NCBI GenBank assembly: GCA_965220955.1
Contig: CBDCRK010000037.1
Location: forward strand, 568,489-632,488
DNA from: CBDCRK01 sp965220955
Lineage (GTDB): Bacteria; Desulfobacterota; Binatia; Bin18; CBDCRK01
Length of the DNA: 64,000 nt
Reading direction: 5' to 3'
The position numbers and the translations under genes were made by a program. Every line of letters starts with the position of its first letter. Position 1 is the first letter of the stretch. Shown piece after piece: positions 1 to 8,098 of the stretch. The notes under the pieces are model-generated. The model searched no databases. It was not told the origin of the DNA and saw only the letters and a list, made by a program, of their open reading frames with translations.

Positions 1-427
1 CGCCATCCATCTCGGCATCGCGGACGCGCTGTGTAAGATCAGCCCCGGACCGTGAGCGGAGGATATCTTCTTCTTCCATCCGGGCAGTGTAGGGCTGGAT
101 GATATCGAGATCCTCGAATTCCTCACGAGGAGGAAGGTCTTTCAGCTTATCCTTACCTGGTCTCACCAGCATTGGTCTCATGCCCTCGCAAATGAGCCAC
201 TGGGAACCGTCATCATCGACCTTGACGCGCGGAACACGGTCGAGATACTTCTTTTCAATTCGCTTCTCTAAATAGTCAAAAGGTTCGATCCCATGGGTAT
301 CAACAGATACCAGGTAATACTTGTTCGGATCACCAGCCCGAGCTGTACGGTTCCAGTCGTGGTGTCCCGGCGTGACTTGACGCCAGGCATTCCTGCTGGA
401 TTGGACCTGAGAAGTGGATGCTGACAT
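1..427 (-). CDS. Amidohydrolase-2 family metal-dependent hydrolase, N-terminal part (cut by window edge)
   Basis: The reading frame starts at ATG 427 (minus strand) behind a strong AGGAGGAGG site and stays open to the window edge, giving 142 residues. Near residue 40 it carries VSVDTHGIEP, the N-terminal metal-site region of amidohydrolase-2 proteins. It ends in LTQRVRDAEMDG, which resembles the segment preceding the first conserved barrel strand. The family are TIM-barrel, metal-dependent hydrolases or decarboxylases of small organic acids; the substrate cannot be told. The adjacent downstream hotdog protein is on the same strand 47 bases away, so the two may be co-transcribed. Confidence 0.75.
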   Translation of the reverse strand, partial: MSASTSQVQSSRNAWRQVTPGHHDWNRTARAGDPNKYYLVSVDTHGIEPFDYLEKRIEKKYLDRVPRVKVDDDGSQWLICEGMRPMLVRPGKDKLKDLPPREEFEDLDIIQPYTARMEEEDILRSRSGADLTQRVRDAEMDG

Positions 428-474
428 AAACCTCCTCCTGCTTTTCGATGCCTTAGTCGTCACCTTACGTCGCC

Positions 475-933
475 TCACTCGAATATGATATAGGACTGGG
501 CTCCCTGAAACGCCATAGCTCCGCTCTCATCCGTGGCAGTGAAGCTGACCCATACAACATCGAAGGTTCTTTTCCCTTGCTTCTCATAGATGTCGGTCAC
601 GCGGCCTTGAACCGTCAGGGTCTCACCCACATATAAAGGGCGCCCGTATTCTAATTCCTGCTCGCCAAACATAGCGGTCCCTGTACGATAGTCCAGAAAG
701 AAGTCTTCTTTCCAGTCAAATGAGCGCAGCAGGGCAAGGACTGCCACAAACGGCGCAAACGAGGGCGGAATGACACGACGCTCATAGCCCGTTGTATGGG
801 CTCCTTCATTGCTCAGAAAGGCTTGGTGTTCTTCGCCAGCAACAGAGATATAGTCCTGAATGTCCTCTTCGCGAATGACATAGGTGACGGTCGGAAACGT
901 TTTGCCAATCAATGTCTTTCGATCTGGAGTCAT
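475..933 (-). CDS. MaoC/FAS1-type hotdog dehydratase domain protein
   Basis: This 152-residue protein has the length and pattern of the N-terminal MaoC-like (FAS1-type dehydratase) hotdog fold. An early helix region is followed by the RRVIPPSF segment around residue 52, then a strand-rich second half with GETLTVQGRVTDIYEKQGKR. Such single-domain proteins act in hydration or dehydration of acyl-CoA thioesters, often as heterodimers. No second hotdog subunit is next to it. It follows the amidohydrolase gene on the same strand, so a role in the same acyl-CoA degradation route is plausible but unproven. Confidence 0.7.
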   Translation of the reverse strand: MTPDRKTLIGKTFPTVTYVIREEDIQDYISVAGEEHQAFLSNEGAHTTGYERRVIPPSFAPFVAVLALLRSFDWKEDFFLDYRTGTAMFGEQELEYGRPLYVGETLTVQGRVTDIYEKQGKRTFDVVWVSFTATDESGAMAFQGAQSYIIFE

Positions 934-1037
934 GCCCTCATTCCTCCTCTCCGCTAAGAGGGTGCTATTGTATGCAACCGCAGAGCCTTGTAAATACCGG
1001 TAGCATCCTAAAAATGAACTTATGATCGGAGGTTGTT

Positions 1038-1493
1038 ATGAAACTTGAACCACTTATGACCTTTCATGCAGACCTGAAAGAACCTGTAGAAGTGGGAGCT
1101 GGTCCCCATGGGAGACGCCTTATCTTTGATGTCACCGGAGGAACCTTCGAGGGACCGCGCCTGCGTGGGACAATTCTTCCCAGCGGCGGCGATTGGCTCT
1201 TGGCTGATGCCGAGGGGGTCGGTCACCTTGATGTCCGGGCAACGCTCAAAACCGAAGATGGCGCACACATATACGTACAGTACTACGGCGTAATTATGAT
1301 GAACGAGAAGGTGGAGGCTGCCCTAACCCAGGGTGGAGCAACCGAGTATGGAGATACCTACTTCATGACCCAGCCACGTTATGAAACTGGGGATGTCCGC
1401 TATAGCTGGCTGAATAGGGTTATGGCTGCGGCCGAGGGGCGCGTTGTGCCGGGGGCCGTGGAATATCGAGTCTTTGAGTTGGTCAATGGATAA
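1038..1493 (+). CDS. DUF3237 family protein
   Basis: This 151-residue protein starts at ATG 1038 behind GGAGG. Its layout matches DUF3237: an N-terminal beta segment, then GGTFEGPRLRGTILPSGGDW, the acidic LDVRATLKTEDGAHIYVQYYG region, and a closing FMTQPRYETGD...SWLNR segment. Family members are small beta-barrel proteins of unknown biochemical role, often found beside catabolic oxidoreductases and hydrolases, as here. No signal peptide or membrane segment is visible. It is transcribed divergently from the hotdog gene. Confidence 0.75.
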   Translation: MKLEPLMTFHADLKEPVEVGAGPHGRRLIFDVTGGTFEGPRLRGTILPSGGDWLLADAEGVGHLDVRATLKTEDGAHIYVQYYGVIMMNEKVEAALTQGGATEYGDTYFMTQPRYETGDVRYSWLNRVMAAAEGRVVPGAVEYRVFELVNG

Positions 1494-1538
1494 AAAAATC
1501 AAACCCACAGCCATGGCCAAGCCTTCCCGTACAAACTC

Positions 1539-3020
1539 TTAGCGCAACGCATTGGAAGTCGATTGGCTAGCACTCTGGGTATACTGCTGAGATGTCAGCC
1601 CCTCAATACCGTCTTCCACTTGACTAGCCTTCGATTCCTGGTCTTGCTTTACCTCCACAGCCATGTCAACAGGCGGCTCTTCTATTTCGAACACCAGCCG
1701 GCCGGCCGCATTCTGAGCCCGGATACGAGCAGCAAGCTCAGCCGACAATTGAATGGGCCGCTCACCCGGAAATTTCTCTGTCTGGAGGGCCGGACGCAAG
1801 AAGAACTCATCCGGATGCGACACTTTAGCCTGACTCTTAATAGATGGGTCCAGATACCACTGCCGGCGCATAAAATCGGGACTAAAGAAGACGGATGCCT
1901 CTTTAGGGTCCCACTCCATTAGGCGATGGCTGTCGTTAACCATATACGACAAGATATCGTCGGTCATATCCCAGTGAAGAATAAATAAGGAGCCATAGCC
2001 ACGCTCCTGTAGAGCGGGATTGAACAGCTCAGCAAGCCGTACCTCAATATGGACAAGCTTACCGTCCTGGCCATATTGCTCGGCTCGCAAGGGGAAGAAA
2101 GACCGCTTCTCCAGCCAGAACACCAGCCGGGGAACATAATAATCTGGCAGCCACTCCTCACGGACCTGTGCTTCCACAACATAGCACTCTACCCCTCCAT
2201 TGGCCGTATAAAAGGGATAGGTCTCGCCCATAAGCTTGAGATTACTTGTCTGAACCTCTCGAAAGTTTCTGCTCTTGCCATCTCGTAAGGTAACCGTAGG
2301 GCGAGTGTGGGGAAATCGCACCGTTTGGTAAAGAACATCCGTTCCCATCACCCGCCAGGAAAACTCCCAGGCGTCGCGACCAAGCGTGTCGTCAGGCGTC
2401 AGGGCCATATTAGGAAATTTGCTCTGCCGTCGGAAAGGAGCCTGGTGACGGACCCGGCGGAGAGCGGACGAGTAGCGAAACCGCTCTTGTTTCTTGATGA
2501 ATCCGGGGCCGGTGCGGTAGCGAATGGCCATCCATTGCGAGCCTTCCCTAGCTGGGGGGGCAACACCCTGGCTAAGAGAACGGTAAATTTCTTCGCCAGG
2601 CTTTAGGGTAAATTCCGCTTCTACGCCTTGGGCCTCGGTTGTGTAGGCCACAAAAGTAATGGATTGGCCCGGGTTTAGGAGAACCCCTTGGTCGGAAATC
2701 GATCCCCATGTATTTGCCACCACGGCTGACCAACGTGTACGTGGGGTAAACTCCATTAACCGGTAGCCCATTTCCTCAGCCGTGTAGGGGGCAGTAAAAG
2801 GGTAGGGTTCAGCCGGAAGGTAGGGAACCTGAGCATGACGTGGGGTGTCCTTCGCTAGGTCAATTGCTTCCCTTTCCTCTGGAGAGAGATCGTCCACCGT
2901 TTTCCAGGTTCGTGAAGGAGAATTATTGTTGTTGATGTATTGAGCCGCAGCCCGGGTGAACATACCAACTGTCAGGGCCAGTGTTAGGGTTAGAAGCAGC
3001 CATAAAGATGTCCGGGTCAT
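1539..3020 (-). CDS. Secreted LolA-fold protein, DUF1329-like
   Basis: The 493-residue product begins with a clear signal peptide (MTRTSLWLLLTLTLALTVG, cleavage near AAAQ). The middle has FRYSSALRRVRHQAPF and GRDAWEFSWRVMGTDVLY, and the C-terminal half has RLVFWLEKRSFFPLRAEQYGQDGKL. These resemble DUF1329 and LolA-like outer-membrane lipoprotein-sorting proteins, in which a strand-rich fold reports how a lipid or hydrophobic load is carried. The assignment is by pattern only and could be wrong at family level. The last 60 residues are Gln/Ser-rich and probably disordered. It stands alone, with no RND gene beside it here. Confidence 0.55.
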   Translation of the reverse strand: MTRTSLWLLLTLTLALTVGMFTRAAAQYINNNNSPSRTWKTVDDLSPEEREAIDLAKDTPRHAQVPYLPAEPYPFTAPYTAEEMGYRLMEFTPRTRWSAVVANTWGSISDQGVLLNPGQSITFVAYTTEAQGVEAEFTLKPGEEIYRSLSQGVAPPAREGSQWMAIRYRTGPGFIKKQERFRYSSALRRVRHQAPFRRQSKFPNMALTPDDTLGRDAWEFSWRVMGTDVLYQTVRFPHTRPTVTLRDGKSRNFREVQTSNLKLMGETYPFYTANGGVECYVVEAQVREEWLPDYYVPRLVFWLEKRSFFPLRAEQYGQDGKLVHIEVRLAELFNPALQERGYGSLFILHWDMTDDILSYMVNDSHRLMEWDPKEASVFFSPDFMRRQWYLDPSIKSQAKVSHPDEFFLRPALQTEKFPGERPIQLSAELAARIRAQNAAGRLVFEIEEPPVDMAVEVKQDQESKASQVEDGIEGLTSQQYTQSASQSTSNALR

Positions 3021-3182
3021 GTAATCATCCTACCTCTCTAAAAAATTCCTGTACCCGCCAGAGAATGCTAGGAACCACAACCAAGGCACTGAAATGGACA
3101 ATACCTGGAAACACGGGCATCTCTGAGGCTGGGCTATGAGGAAAAAAGCAAAAGCAATATGAATATTTGTTCAGTATAAAAT

Positions 3183-3194
3183 ATGAACGTTCAT
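3183..3194. promoter_or_regulatory. Palindromic TetR-type operator candidate in a 367-bp divergent gap
   Basis: The gap between 3021 and 3387 separates two divergent genes and holds no convincing coding frame. It contains the perfect 12-bp palindrome ATGAACGTTCAT, just downstream of an AT-rich TATAAA stretch (3175-3180). The half-site TGAACG is the same as in the boxes before the TetR gene near 20.55 kb. A TetR-family site controlling the hydrolase operon is therefore possible. The rest of the gap is AT-rich and shows nothing else clear. Confidence 0.35.
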
Positions 3195-3387
3195 TCAGCA
3201 AGAAGCTCAGGGATGAAATCGAGTAAAAATTTATAAAAGAACGGCTTATGAAAATCCCTATCATAGTCTTGCAATAGTCGACAGTCGATAGTCGATAGTG
3301 TAGGCTTCATCTCTCTCAGCAAGAAGGGCAAGACGAGAGAATGAGACTGGATAAATGCTAGCCTATGCCATAGGAGGAGGACCAACA

Positions 3388-4149
3388 ATGCCCACTCTCG
3401 ATAGAAATGATGTCCAGATCCACTATGAAGTGTATGGCGCAGGTCCTGCTGTTCTGCTCACGCACGGTTACAGCGCAACCTGCGAGATGTGGAAGCCACA
3501 GATCGACGCTCTCTCACAGCGCTACCGTTTGGTTCTCTGGGATATGCGCGGCCACGGGCAGTCAGATAGTCCGGACAACCCGGCCGAGTACTCGGAAGAA
3601 GCAACCATTGGCGACATAGCTGCTCTGCTCGATGCCAGTGATACCGAGGAGGCAGTATGTGGGGGGTTATCTCTGGGGGGGTATATGTCGCTTGCTTTCC
3701 AGTTGGTATATCCCCAGCGGGTCAAGAGCCTGATGCTTTTTGACACCGGGCCAGGATTTCGCAAGGAGCCGCCACGCCGGGCCTGGAATCAACGCGCTAA
3801 TGCCTTTGCCCACACCTTCGAAACTCAAGGGCTAGCAGCTTTAGGTCGCAGCGCCGAAGTGGCTGCCAGCACTCACCAGTCGGCCCAGGGGCTAGCGCAC
3901 GCCGCGCGCGGCATGTTGGCTCAGCGTGACGCGCGCGTGATCGACTCCCTGGCGTCGATCAAGGTCCCAACCCTTGTTCTTGCCGGTGCCAAGGATGAAC
4001 CTTTCCTGGCAGCAACGAACTACATGGCCAGCAAGATTCCAGGGGCAACAAAGGTTATCATTCCTGACGCCGGGCATGCAGTAAACATTGACCAGCCGGA
4101 ACAGTTTAACCAAGCGGTATCAGCGTTTCTCGAACGGACCTGGGCGTAA
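3388..4149 (+). CDS. Alpha/beta hydrolase
   Basis: This 253-residue serine hydrolase has its nucleophile in GLSLGG (Ser95), the acid in GAKDEPF and the histidine in DAGHAVNIDQPEQF. The oxyanion strand reads LLTHGYSA near residue 25. ATG 3388 was chosen because GGAGGAGG ends eight bases before it; an upstream in-frame ATG at 3355 lacks such a site. The closest patterns are 3-oxoadipate enol-lactonase-like or meta-cleavage-product hydrolase-like proteins. It opens a plus-strand catabolic operon, with the next gene 41 bases away. Confidence 0.85.
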   Translation: MPTLDRNDVQIHYEVYGAGPAVLLTHGYSATCEMWKPQIDALSQRYRLVLWDMRGHGQSDSPDNPAEYSEEATIGDIAALLDASDTEEAVCGGLSLGGYMSLAFQLVYPQRVKSLMLFDTGPGFRKEPPRRAWNQRANAFAHTFETQGLAALGRSAEVAASTHQSAQGLAHAARGMLAQRDARVIDSLASIKVPTLVLAGAKDEPFLAATNYMASKIPGATKVIIPDAGHAVNIDQPEQFNQAVSAFLERTWA

Positions 4150-4190
4150 TTTATAGTTTGGGACGCACCAAGGGAAAGCGAGGGGCTATA

Positions 4191-5288
4191 ATGCCAAAGA
4201 AGAAAATGCTGGTTGCTGGTGCTTCTGGCCTGGTCGGATTTGCCGCTGTGCAACACTTTGCCAAGCTTAACGACTGGGAAGTGATCGGGGTTTCCCGCCG
4301 TATACCAGAGGGCCTGGACGGTGCCACTCTTATCTCGGTTGATCTTACCAACAAGAATCGTTGTGCTGAGGTCTTTGGGCGGATGAGTGATGTTACCCAT
4401 GTGGCCTATGCTGCGCTCTACGAAAAACCTGGTCTTGTGCAGGGCTGGCTTGAGCGTGACCAGATGGAAACCAATTTAGCCATGCTGGACAACCTTTTCC
4501 TACCCCTGGAGGCTGCAGCCAAGGGCCTGCAGCATGTTTCCCTGCTCCAGGGAACTAAAGCCTATGGGGCTCATATTACCCCTTTCCCTGCTCCAGCACG
4601 CGAGCGCTGGCCACGCCACCAACATGAGAATTTCTACTGGCTGCAGGAGGACTACCTGCGGGAAAAACAGACCGGCAAGGACTGGCACTGGACCGCTTTC
4701 CGTCCGCAGATTATTTTTGGTGAATCCCTAGGGAGCAATATGAACGTTATCCCAGCTATTGGTGTCTATGCCGCCCTACGGCGGGAGGCTGGCCTCCCCC
4801 TAGCCTATCCTGGCGGCCCCGGGTTTGTAACCGAGGCAGTAGACGCGGATCTTCTGGCCCGCGCGTTGGAGTGGGCAGCAACAACACCAGCCTGTCACAA
4901 CGAGATCTTTAACATTACCAATGGTGATGTCTTTGTCTGGCAAAATGTCTGGTCCACCATTGCCGAGGCTCTAGGCATGGAGGTGGGACCCTCAGAATCT
5001 TGCTCGCTGGCGGAGGAAATGCCAAAGAAAGAAGCCGAGTGGGCTGAGATTGTGCGAAAATATAGTCTGCGTGCTCCAATTAGCCTGCGTGAATTTGTTG
5101 GCCAGTCTTTCATCTTTGCCGACCTCTGTTTTGCCCACGGCAGGGAACAACCTCTACCGCCCATGCTTGTGAGCACTATCAAGGCGCGGCAAGCAGGGTT
5201 TCACGACTGCATGGACACTGAAGACATGTTCCGTAAATGGTTCAGACGATTTCAGGAGCTACGGCTACTGCCACCGATCGGTCAGTGA
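4191..5288 (+). CDS. PRISE-type extended SDR (progesterone 5-beta-reductase/iridoid synthase-like)
   Basis: This 365-residue protein begins with a Rossmann motif, LVAGASGLVG (7-16). It has the PRISE signatures: LLQGTKAYGAH with Lys123, and ENFYWLQEDYL with Tyr149, followed by the FRPQIIFGES segment. PRISE enzymes reduce enones with NADPH by 1,4-addition. Bacterial members are less well known, so the true substrate is open; an enone or aldehyde intermediate of the surrounding degradation operon is likely. ATG 4191 is preferred because of the AGGGG site upstream. It lies between the hydrolase and the VOC gene. Confidence 0.8.
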   Translation: MPKKKMLVAGASGLVGFAAVQHFAKLNDWEVIGVSRRIPEGLDGATLISVDLTNKNRCAEVFGRMSDVTHVAYAALYEKPGLVQGWLERDQMETNLAMLDNLFLPLEAAAKGLQHVSLLQGTKAYGAHITPFPAPARERWPRHQHENFYWLQEDYLREKQTGKDWHWTAFRPQIIFGESLGSNMNVIPAIGVYAALRREAGLPLAYPGGPGFVTEAVDADLLARALEWAATTPACHNEIFNITNGDVFVWQNVWSTIAEALGMEVGPSESCSLAEEMPKKEAEWAEIVRKYSLRAPISLREFVGQSFIFADLCFAHGREQPLPPMLVSTIKARQAGFHDCMDTEDMFRKWFRRFQELRLLPPIGQ

Positions 5289-5310
5289 GAGAAAAAAGGA
5301 GGGAAATAGT

Positions 5311-5772
5311 ATGATTCACCCGAAAAAAGTTGGTCACGTTGTTCTCAAGGCCCAAGACCTTAGGGAGGTAGAAAAGTTTTACACCGAGGTACTGGGTTTT
5401 GAAGTTGTCACCCGGCTCAATCGTCCTCGCGGAGTATTCTTTAGCCTGGGCGAACAACACCATGACCTAGCAGTGTTGGAAGTGCCCCCAGAGGCAGATG
5501 CCCCCAAGGATAACCAAGTCGGCCTGCACCATGTTGCGCTTCAGGTGGGGAGCTTTGCCGAGCTAAAGGAGTGCTATCGGACCTTACAGAGCCGTAACAT
5601 CCCCATTGTGCGGGCGGTTGATCATGGCATCACCAAAAGCATCTATTTTTGTGACCCCGCGGGCAACCGCTTAGAAGTCTACTGCGATGTAGGTGAGGAT
5701 GGCCTGGCCCGTTTTCGCCACCAAGGTGCAGCCGCCTTAGAGGACTTTCCTCCTCTGAACTTTGAGGATTAG
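5311..5772 (+). CDS. VOC superfamily (glyoxalase/extradiol dioxygenase-like) protein
   Basis: This 153-residue protein contains two beta-alpha-beta-beta-beta modules. The expected metal ligands are visible: His9 in VGHVVL, His73 or His74 in LHHVALQV, and Glu122 in RLEVY. It could be a one-domain extradiol dioxygenase-like enzyme or a lyase or isomerase of the vicinal oxygen chelate superfamily. The start follows AGGAGGG closely. It lies 22 bases after the PRISE gene, and the LLM gene follows 22 bases after its stop, so it is almost certainly co-transcribed. Confidence 0.85.
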   Translation: MIHPKKVGHVVLKAQDLREVEKFYTEVLGFEVVTRLNRPRGVFFSLGEQHHDLAVLEVPPEADAPKDNQVGLHHVALQVGSFAELKECYRTLQSRNIPIVRAVDHGITKSIYFCDPAGNRLEVYCDVGEDGLARFRHQGAAALEDFPPLNFED

Positions 5773-5794
5773 CAGGGGAAAGGAGAATGCCCCT

Positions 5795-6850
5795 ATGAAA
5801 TTTGGTCTCTTTTACCAACTCCCCTGTACGCCTGAACAGAATGCAGCAACCCGCTATCAGGAAACCATAGACCAGATTGTGTATGCTGACGAGCTGGGCT
5901 TTGACACGGCCTGGCTGGCCGAGCTGCACTTCAACCCGTCGTTCTCGATTATGCCCGCGCCACTGATCCTAGCTGCGGTCTTGGCTCAGCGAACCCAGAA
6001 CATTCGTCTGGGTACAGCAGTGGCACTACTGCCGTTGCAGCATCCCCTACGTACAGCCGAGGAAGCGGCTGTGGTAGATATTTTGAGCCAAGGACGGTTG
6101 GAGTTTGGAGTTGGGCGCGGGGAGATTACTATCCATTACCAGGGATTTGATGTTCCCCGAGAGGAGAATCGTGGACGCTTCGAAGAAACGTTGACCATTA
6201 TCAAACAAGCCTGGACCCAGGAGACCTGTACGTTTGATGGCACATATTTTCATGTGCCAGAGACCGCCGTTGTGCCCAAGCCTTTGCAGAAGCCGCACCC
6301 TCCACTACGGGTCGCTGCCAACAGCCTGGAGACAGCGGTTTTTGCCGGCGAGCATGGCTATCCAGTGTTTGTAGCCTCTCCAATCAACGCCAGCCGTAAA
6401 CTCCCTGAGCACATTGGTCGCTATCGTCAGGCATTTCGTGCGGCTGCCCATCAGGGGAAAAAAGAGGATGTGGCGGTGGCGTTTCCCGTTTACATTGCTG
6501 ACAGCGTTGGGCAGATTCGCCAAGAAGTAGAGTCCAGCTTCCTGAACTATTTTCGCGCGATTAGCCGCCAAGCGCGCTTGGGCGCACGGGACGATTCTCC
6601 TAAGTACAACTACCTGCAGCAGATTATCAAGCGAGTCGAGGCCGTCACCTGGGAACAGATAGAGTCAACCATGGCGCTCTATGGCTCGCCCGCCATCTGC
6701 AGGCAAAAGATCGAAGAAATGTATGAACAGTGCCGGATGGATCAAATCATTTGCTGGTTCAACCCGGGAGGGCTAGTATCCCATCGCCAGGTTATGACCA
6801 GCATGAAACGGTTTGCCCAGGAGGTAATGCCCACTGTGCGCAACCTGTAG
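5795..6850 (+). CDS. LLM class flavin-dependent oxidoreductase
   Basis: This 351-residue luciferase-like TIM-barrel protein begins MKFGLFYQL. It shows ADELGFDTAWLAELHF, the RLGTAVALLPLQHPLR strand and RLEFGVGRGE, all hallmarks of bacterial luciferase-like monooxygenases using FMN or F420. ATG 5795 is preferred because AGGAGA precedes it; an in-frame ATG at 5762 would overlap the VOC gene. It is the fourth gene of the 3.4-7.7 kb operon and probably performs the oxygenation step; the substrate is unknown. Confidence 0.9.
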   Translation: MKFGLFYQLPCTPEQNAATRYQETIDQIVYADELGFDTAWLAELHFNPSFSIMPAPLILAAVLAQRTQNIRLGTAVALLPLQHPLRTAEEAAVVDILSQGRLEFGVGRGEITIHYQGFDVPREENRGRFEETLTIIKQAWTQETCTFDGTYFHVPETAVVPKPLQKPHPPLRVAANSLETAVFAGEHGYPVFVASPINASRKLPEHIGRYRQAFRAAAHQGKKEDVAVAFPVYIADSVGQIRQEVESSFLNYFRAISRQARLGARDDSPKYNYLQQIIKRVEAVTWEQIESTMALYGSPAICRQKIEEMYEQCRMDQIICWFNPGGLVSHRQVMTSMKRFAQEVMPTVRNL

Positions 6851-6928
6851 GTATGAAGGCGCAAAAAATCCAAGATCAATCAGCATTCAGACAACCACAA
6901 ACAAAAGCGCAGTTTCTTAGGAGTCATT

Positions 6929-7732
6929 ATGGCAGGAAAGCTTGATGGCAGGGTGGCAATCGTGACAGCAGGAGGAGCAGGGATTGGCGCGGCAACAGCG
7001 CGGCGCTTTGCCCAGGAAGGAGCATCCGTAGTTGTGGCTGACCTCAGCGGAAGACGGGCTGAGGCGGTGACCAGCGAAATTAACTCCGGCGGCGGCAAAG
7101 CTGTTTACCTCAAAATGGATGCAGCTGAGTCCGATGGCATTGAAGCAACCATTAAGCTGGCGCTTGACACCTATGGCCGGCTCAACATTATGTTTAACAA
7201 TGCCGGCCTGGGGGAGCTTGCTCCACTGGACGAGACTTCCTTGGAAAGCTGGAATCGCACCTTGGCGGTTACTTTGACCAGCACGTTTCTGGGCATGAAG
7301 TATTGTCTGCCGATTATGAGGCAACAAGGTCAAGGAATCATTGTTAATACTGCCTCGATTTCCGGGACCGGCGGAGATTATGGAATGTCAGCCTACAATG
7401 CGGCTAAAGCCGGGGTGATCAACCTGACTCGCTCGGCAGCCTTGGAAAATGCTCAATACAATATCCGGGTGAATTGTGTATGCCCGGGAGCCATTAACAC
7501 ACGGGTTGCTCAGCTCCTGGGCGGAGAAAGAGCCGAGGAGTTTCGCCGTATGCAAGCCCAGGCCCATCCTCTAGGGCGGATGGGAGAACCAGAAGAGATT
7601 GCCAATACAGTGTTATTTCTGTCCTCTGACGAATCCTCCTTTATTACTGGAGAAGCCATTGTGGTGGATGGCGGGCTAACCGCCCATACCGGTGCACCCA
7701 ATATGCTGCGCATTGTGAGAGGAGAGACCTAG
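6929..7732 (+). CDS. SDR family oxidoreductase
   Basis: This 267-residue classical short-chain dehydrogenase has the cofactor motif TAGGAGIG (13-20), NNAG at 90-93, Ser143, Tyr156 and Lys160 (YNAAK), and the C-terminal SSFITGEAIVVDGG segment. The acidic residue after the second strand (VVADLS) suggests NAD preference. It oxidises or reduces a hydroxy or keto group; the substrate is unknown. A TTAGGAG site precedes the start. It is the last gene of the catabolic operon, 78 bases after the LLM gene. Confidence 0.9.
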   Translation: MAGKLDGRVAIVTAGGAGIGAATARRFAQEGASVVVADLSGRRAEAVTSEINSGGGKAVYLKMDAAESDGIEATIKLALDTYGRLNIMFNNAGLGELAPLDETSLESWNRTLAVTLTSTFLGMKYCLPIMRQQGQGIIVNTASISGTGGDYGMSAYNAAKAGVINLTRSAALENAQYNIRVNCVCPGAINTRVAQLLGGERAEEFRRMQAQAHPLGRMGEPEEIANTVLFLSSDESSFITGEAIVVDGGLTAHTGAPNMLRIVRGET

Positions 7733-7737
7733 GCTCT

Positions 7738-7788
7738 AGGGAACCCTTACCCCATCAGAGCGGTGAAATTCCTTCGATAGGGTTCCCT
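7738..7788 (+). terminator. Possible operon-end hairpin
   Basis: Directly after the SDR stop, AGGGAACCCT (7738-7747) and AGGGTTCCCT (7779-7788) form a perfect 10-bp inverted repeat with a 31-base spacer, followed by TTG. The T tract is weak and the loop is long, so it may be a terminator or another hairpin element. Confidence 0.35.
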
Positions 7789-7790
7789 TT

Positions 7791-8041
7791 GTAGGAGCAA
7801 CCCCCTGTGGTTGCCCTGGGGGTGGGCAGGCACGGGCGCCGTGGGTTCCAACTTAAGGTATTTCACCTACAGAACAGGCATGAGTTCCCTCTCCCCTGGC
7901 GGGAGAGGGCCAGGGTGAGGGGGCCTAAAGGACCTCTACCATTGAGTACACCCCCCATCCCAACCTTCCCCTGCAAGGGGGGAAGGGATCTAGAGGTCCA
8001 AGACAGAAGCTAAAAGCTCCCATTTACCCTTAAGTTGGGAC
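7791..8041. repeat. Cluster of dispersed hairpin elements
   Basis: This noncoding stretch holds several nested palindromes. The first (7791-7841, beginning GTAGGAGCAACCCCCTGTGG) matches a second copy at 31920-31979 with few changes. The second (about 7888-7923, CCCTCTCCCCTGGCGGGAG and on) is related to the element at 39892-39997. The third (7964-7986) is CCTTCCCCTGCAAGGGGGGAAGG-like. A 12-base pair of inverted ends, TCCAACTTAAGG near 7847 and CCTTAAGTTGGG near 8029, brackets the last two. The open frame through it is an artefact of the repeat. Confidence 0.7.
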
Positions 8042-8098
8042 CCATGCACAGGGACCTCCCCCTACGGAACATCACAAAATCAGTGGATTATTTCAAAG

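Noticed and set aside
3025..3388. Short frames in the gap before the hydrolase operon
   Set aside because: They are low-complexity and AT-rich, with no ribosome site and no domain pattern.
7807..8013. 68-codon open frame in the 7.8-8.0 kb gap
   Set aside because: It runs through hairpin repeats and the same peptide start recurs from the repeat copy at 31936, so it is not a gene.
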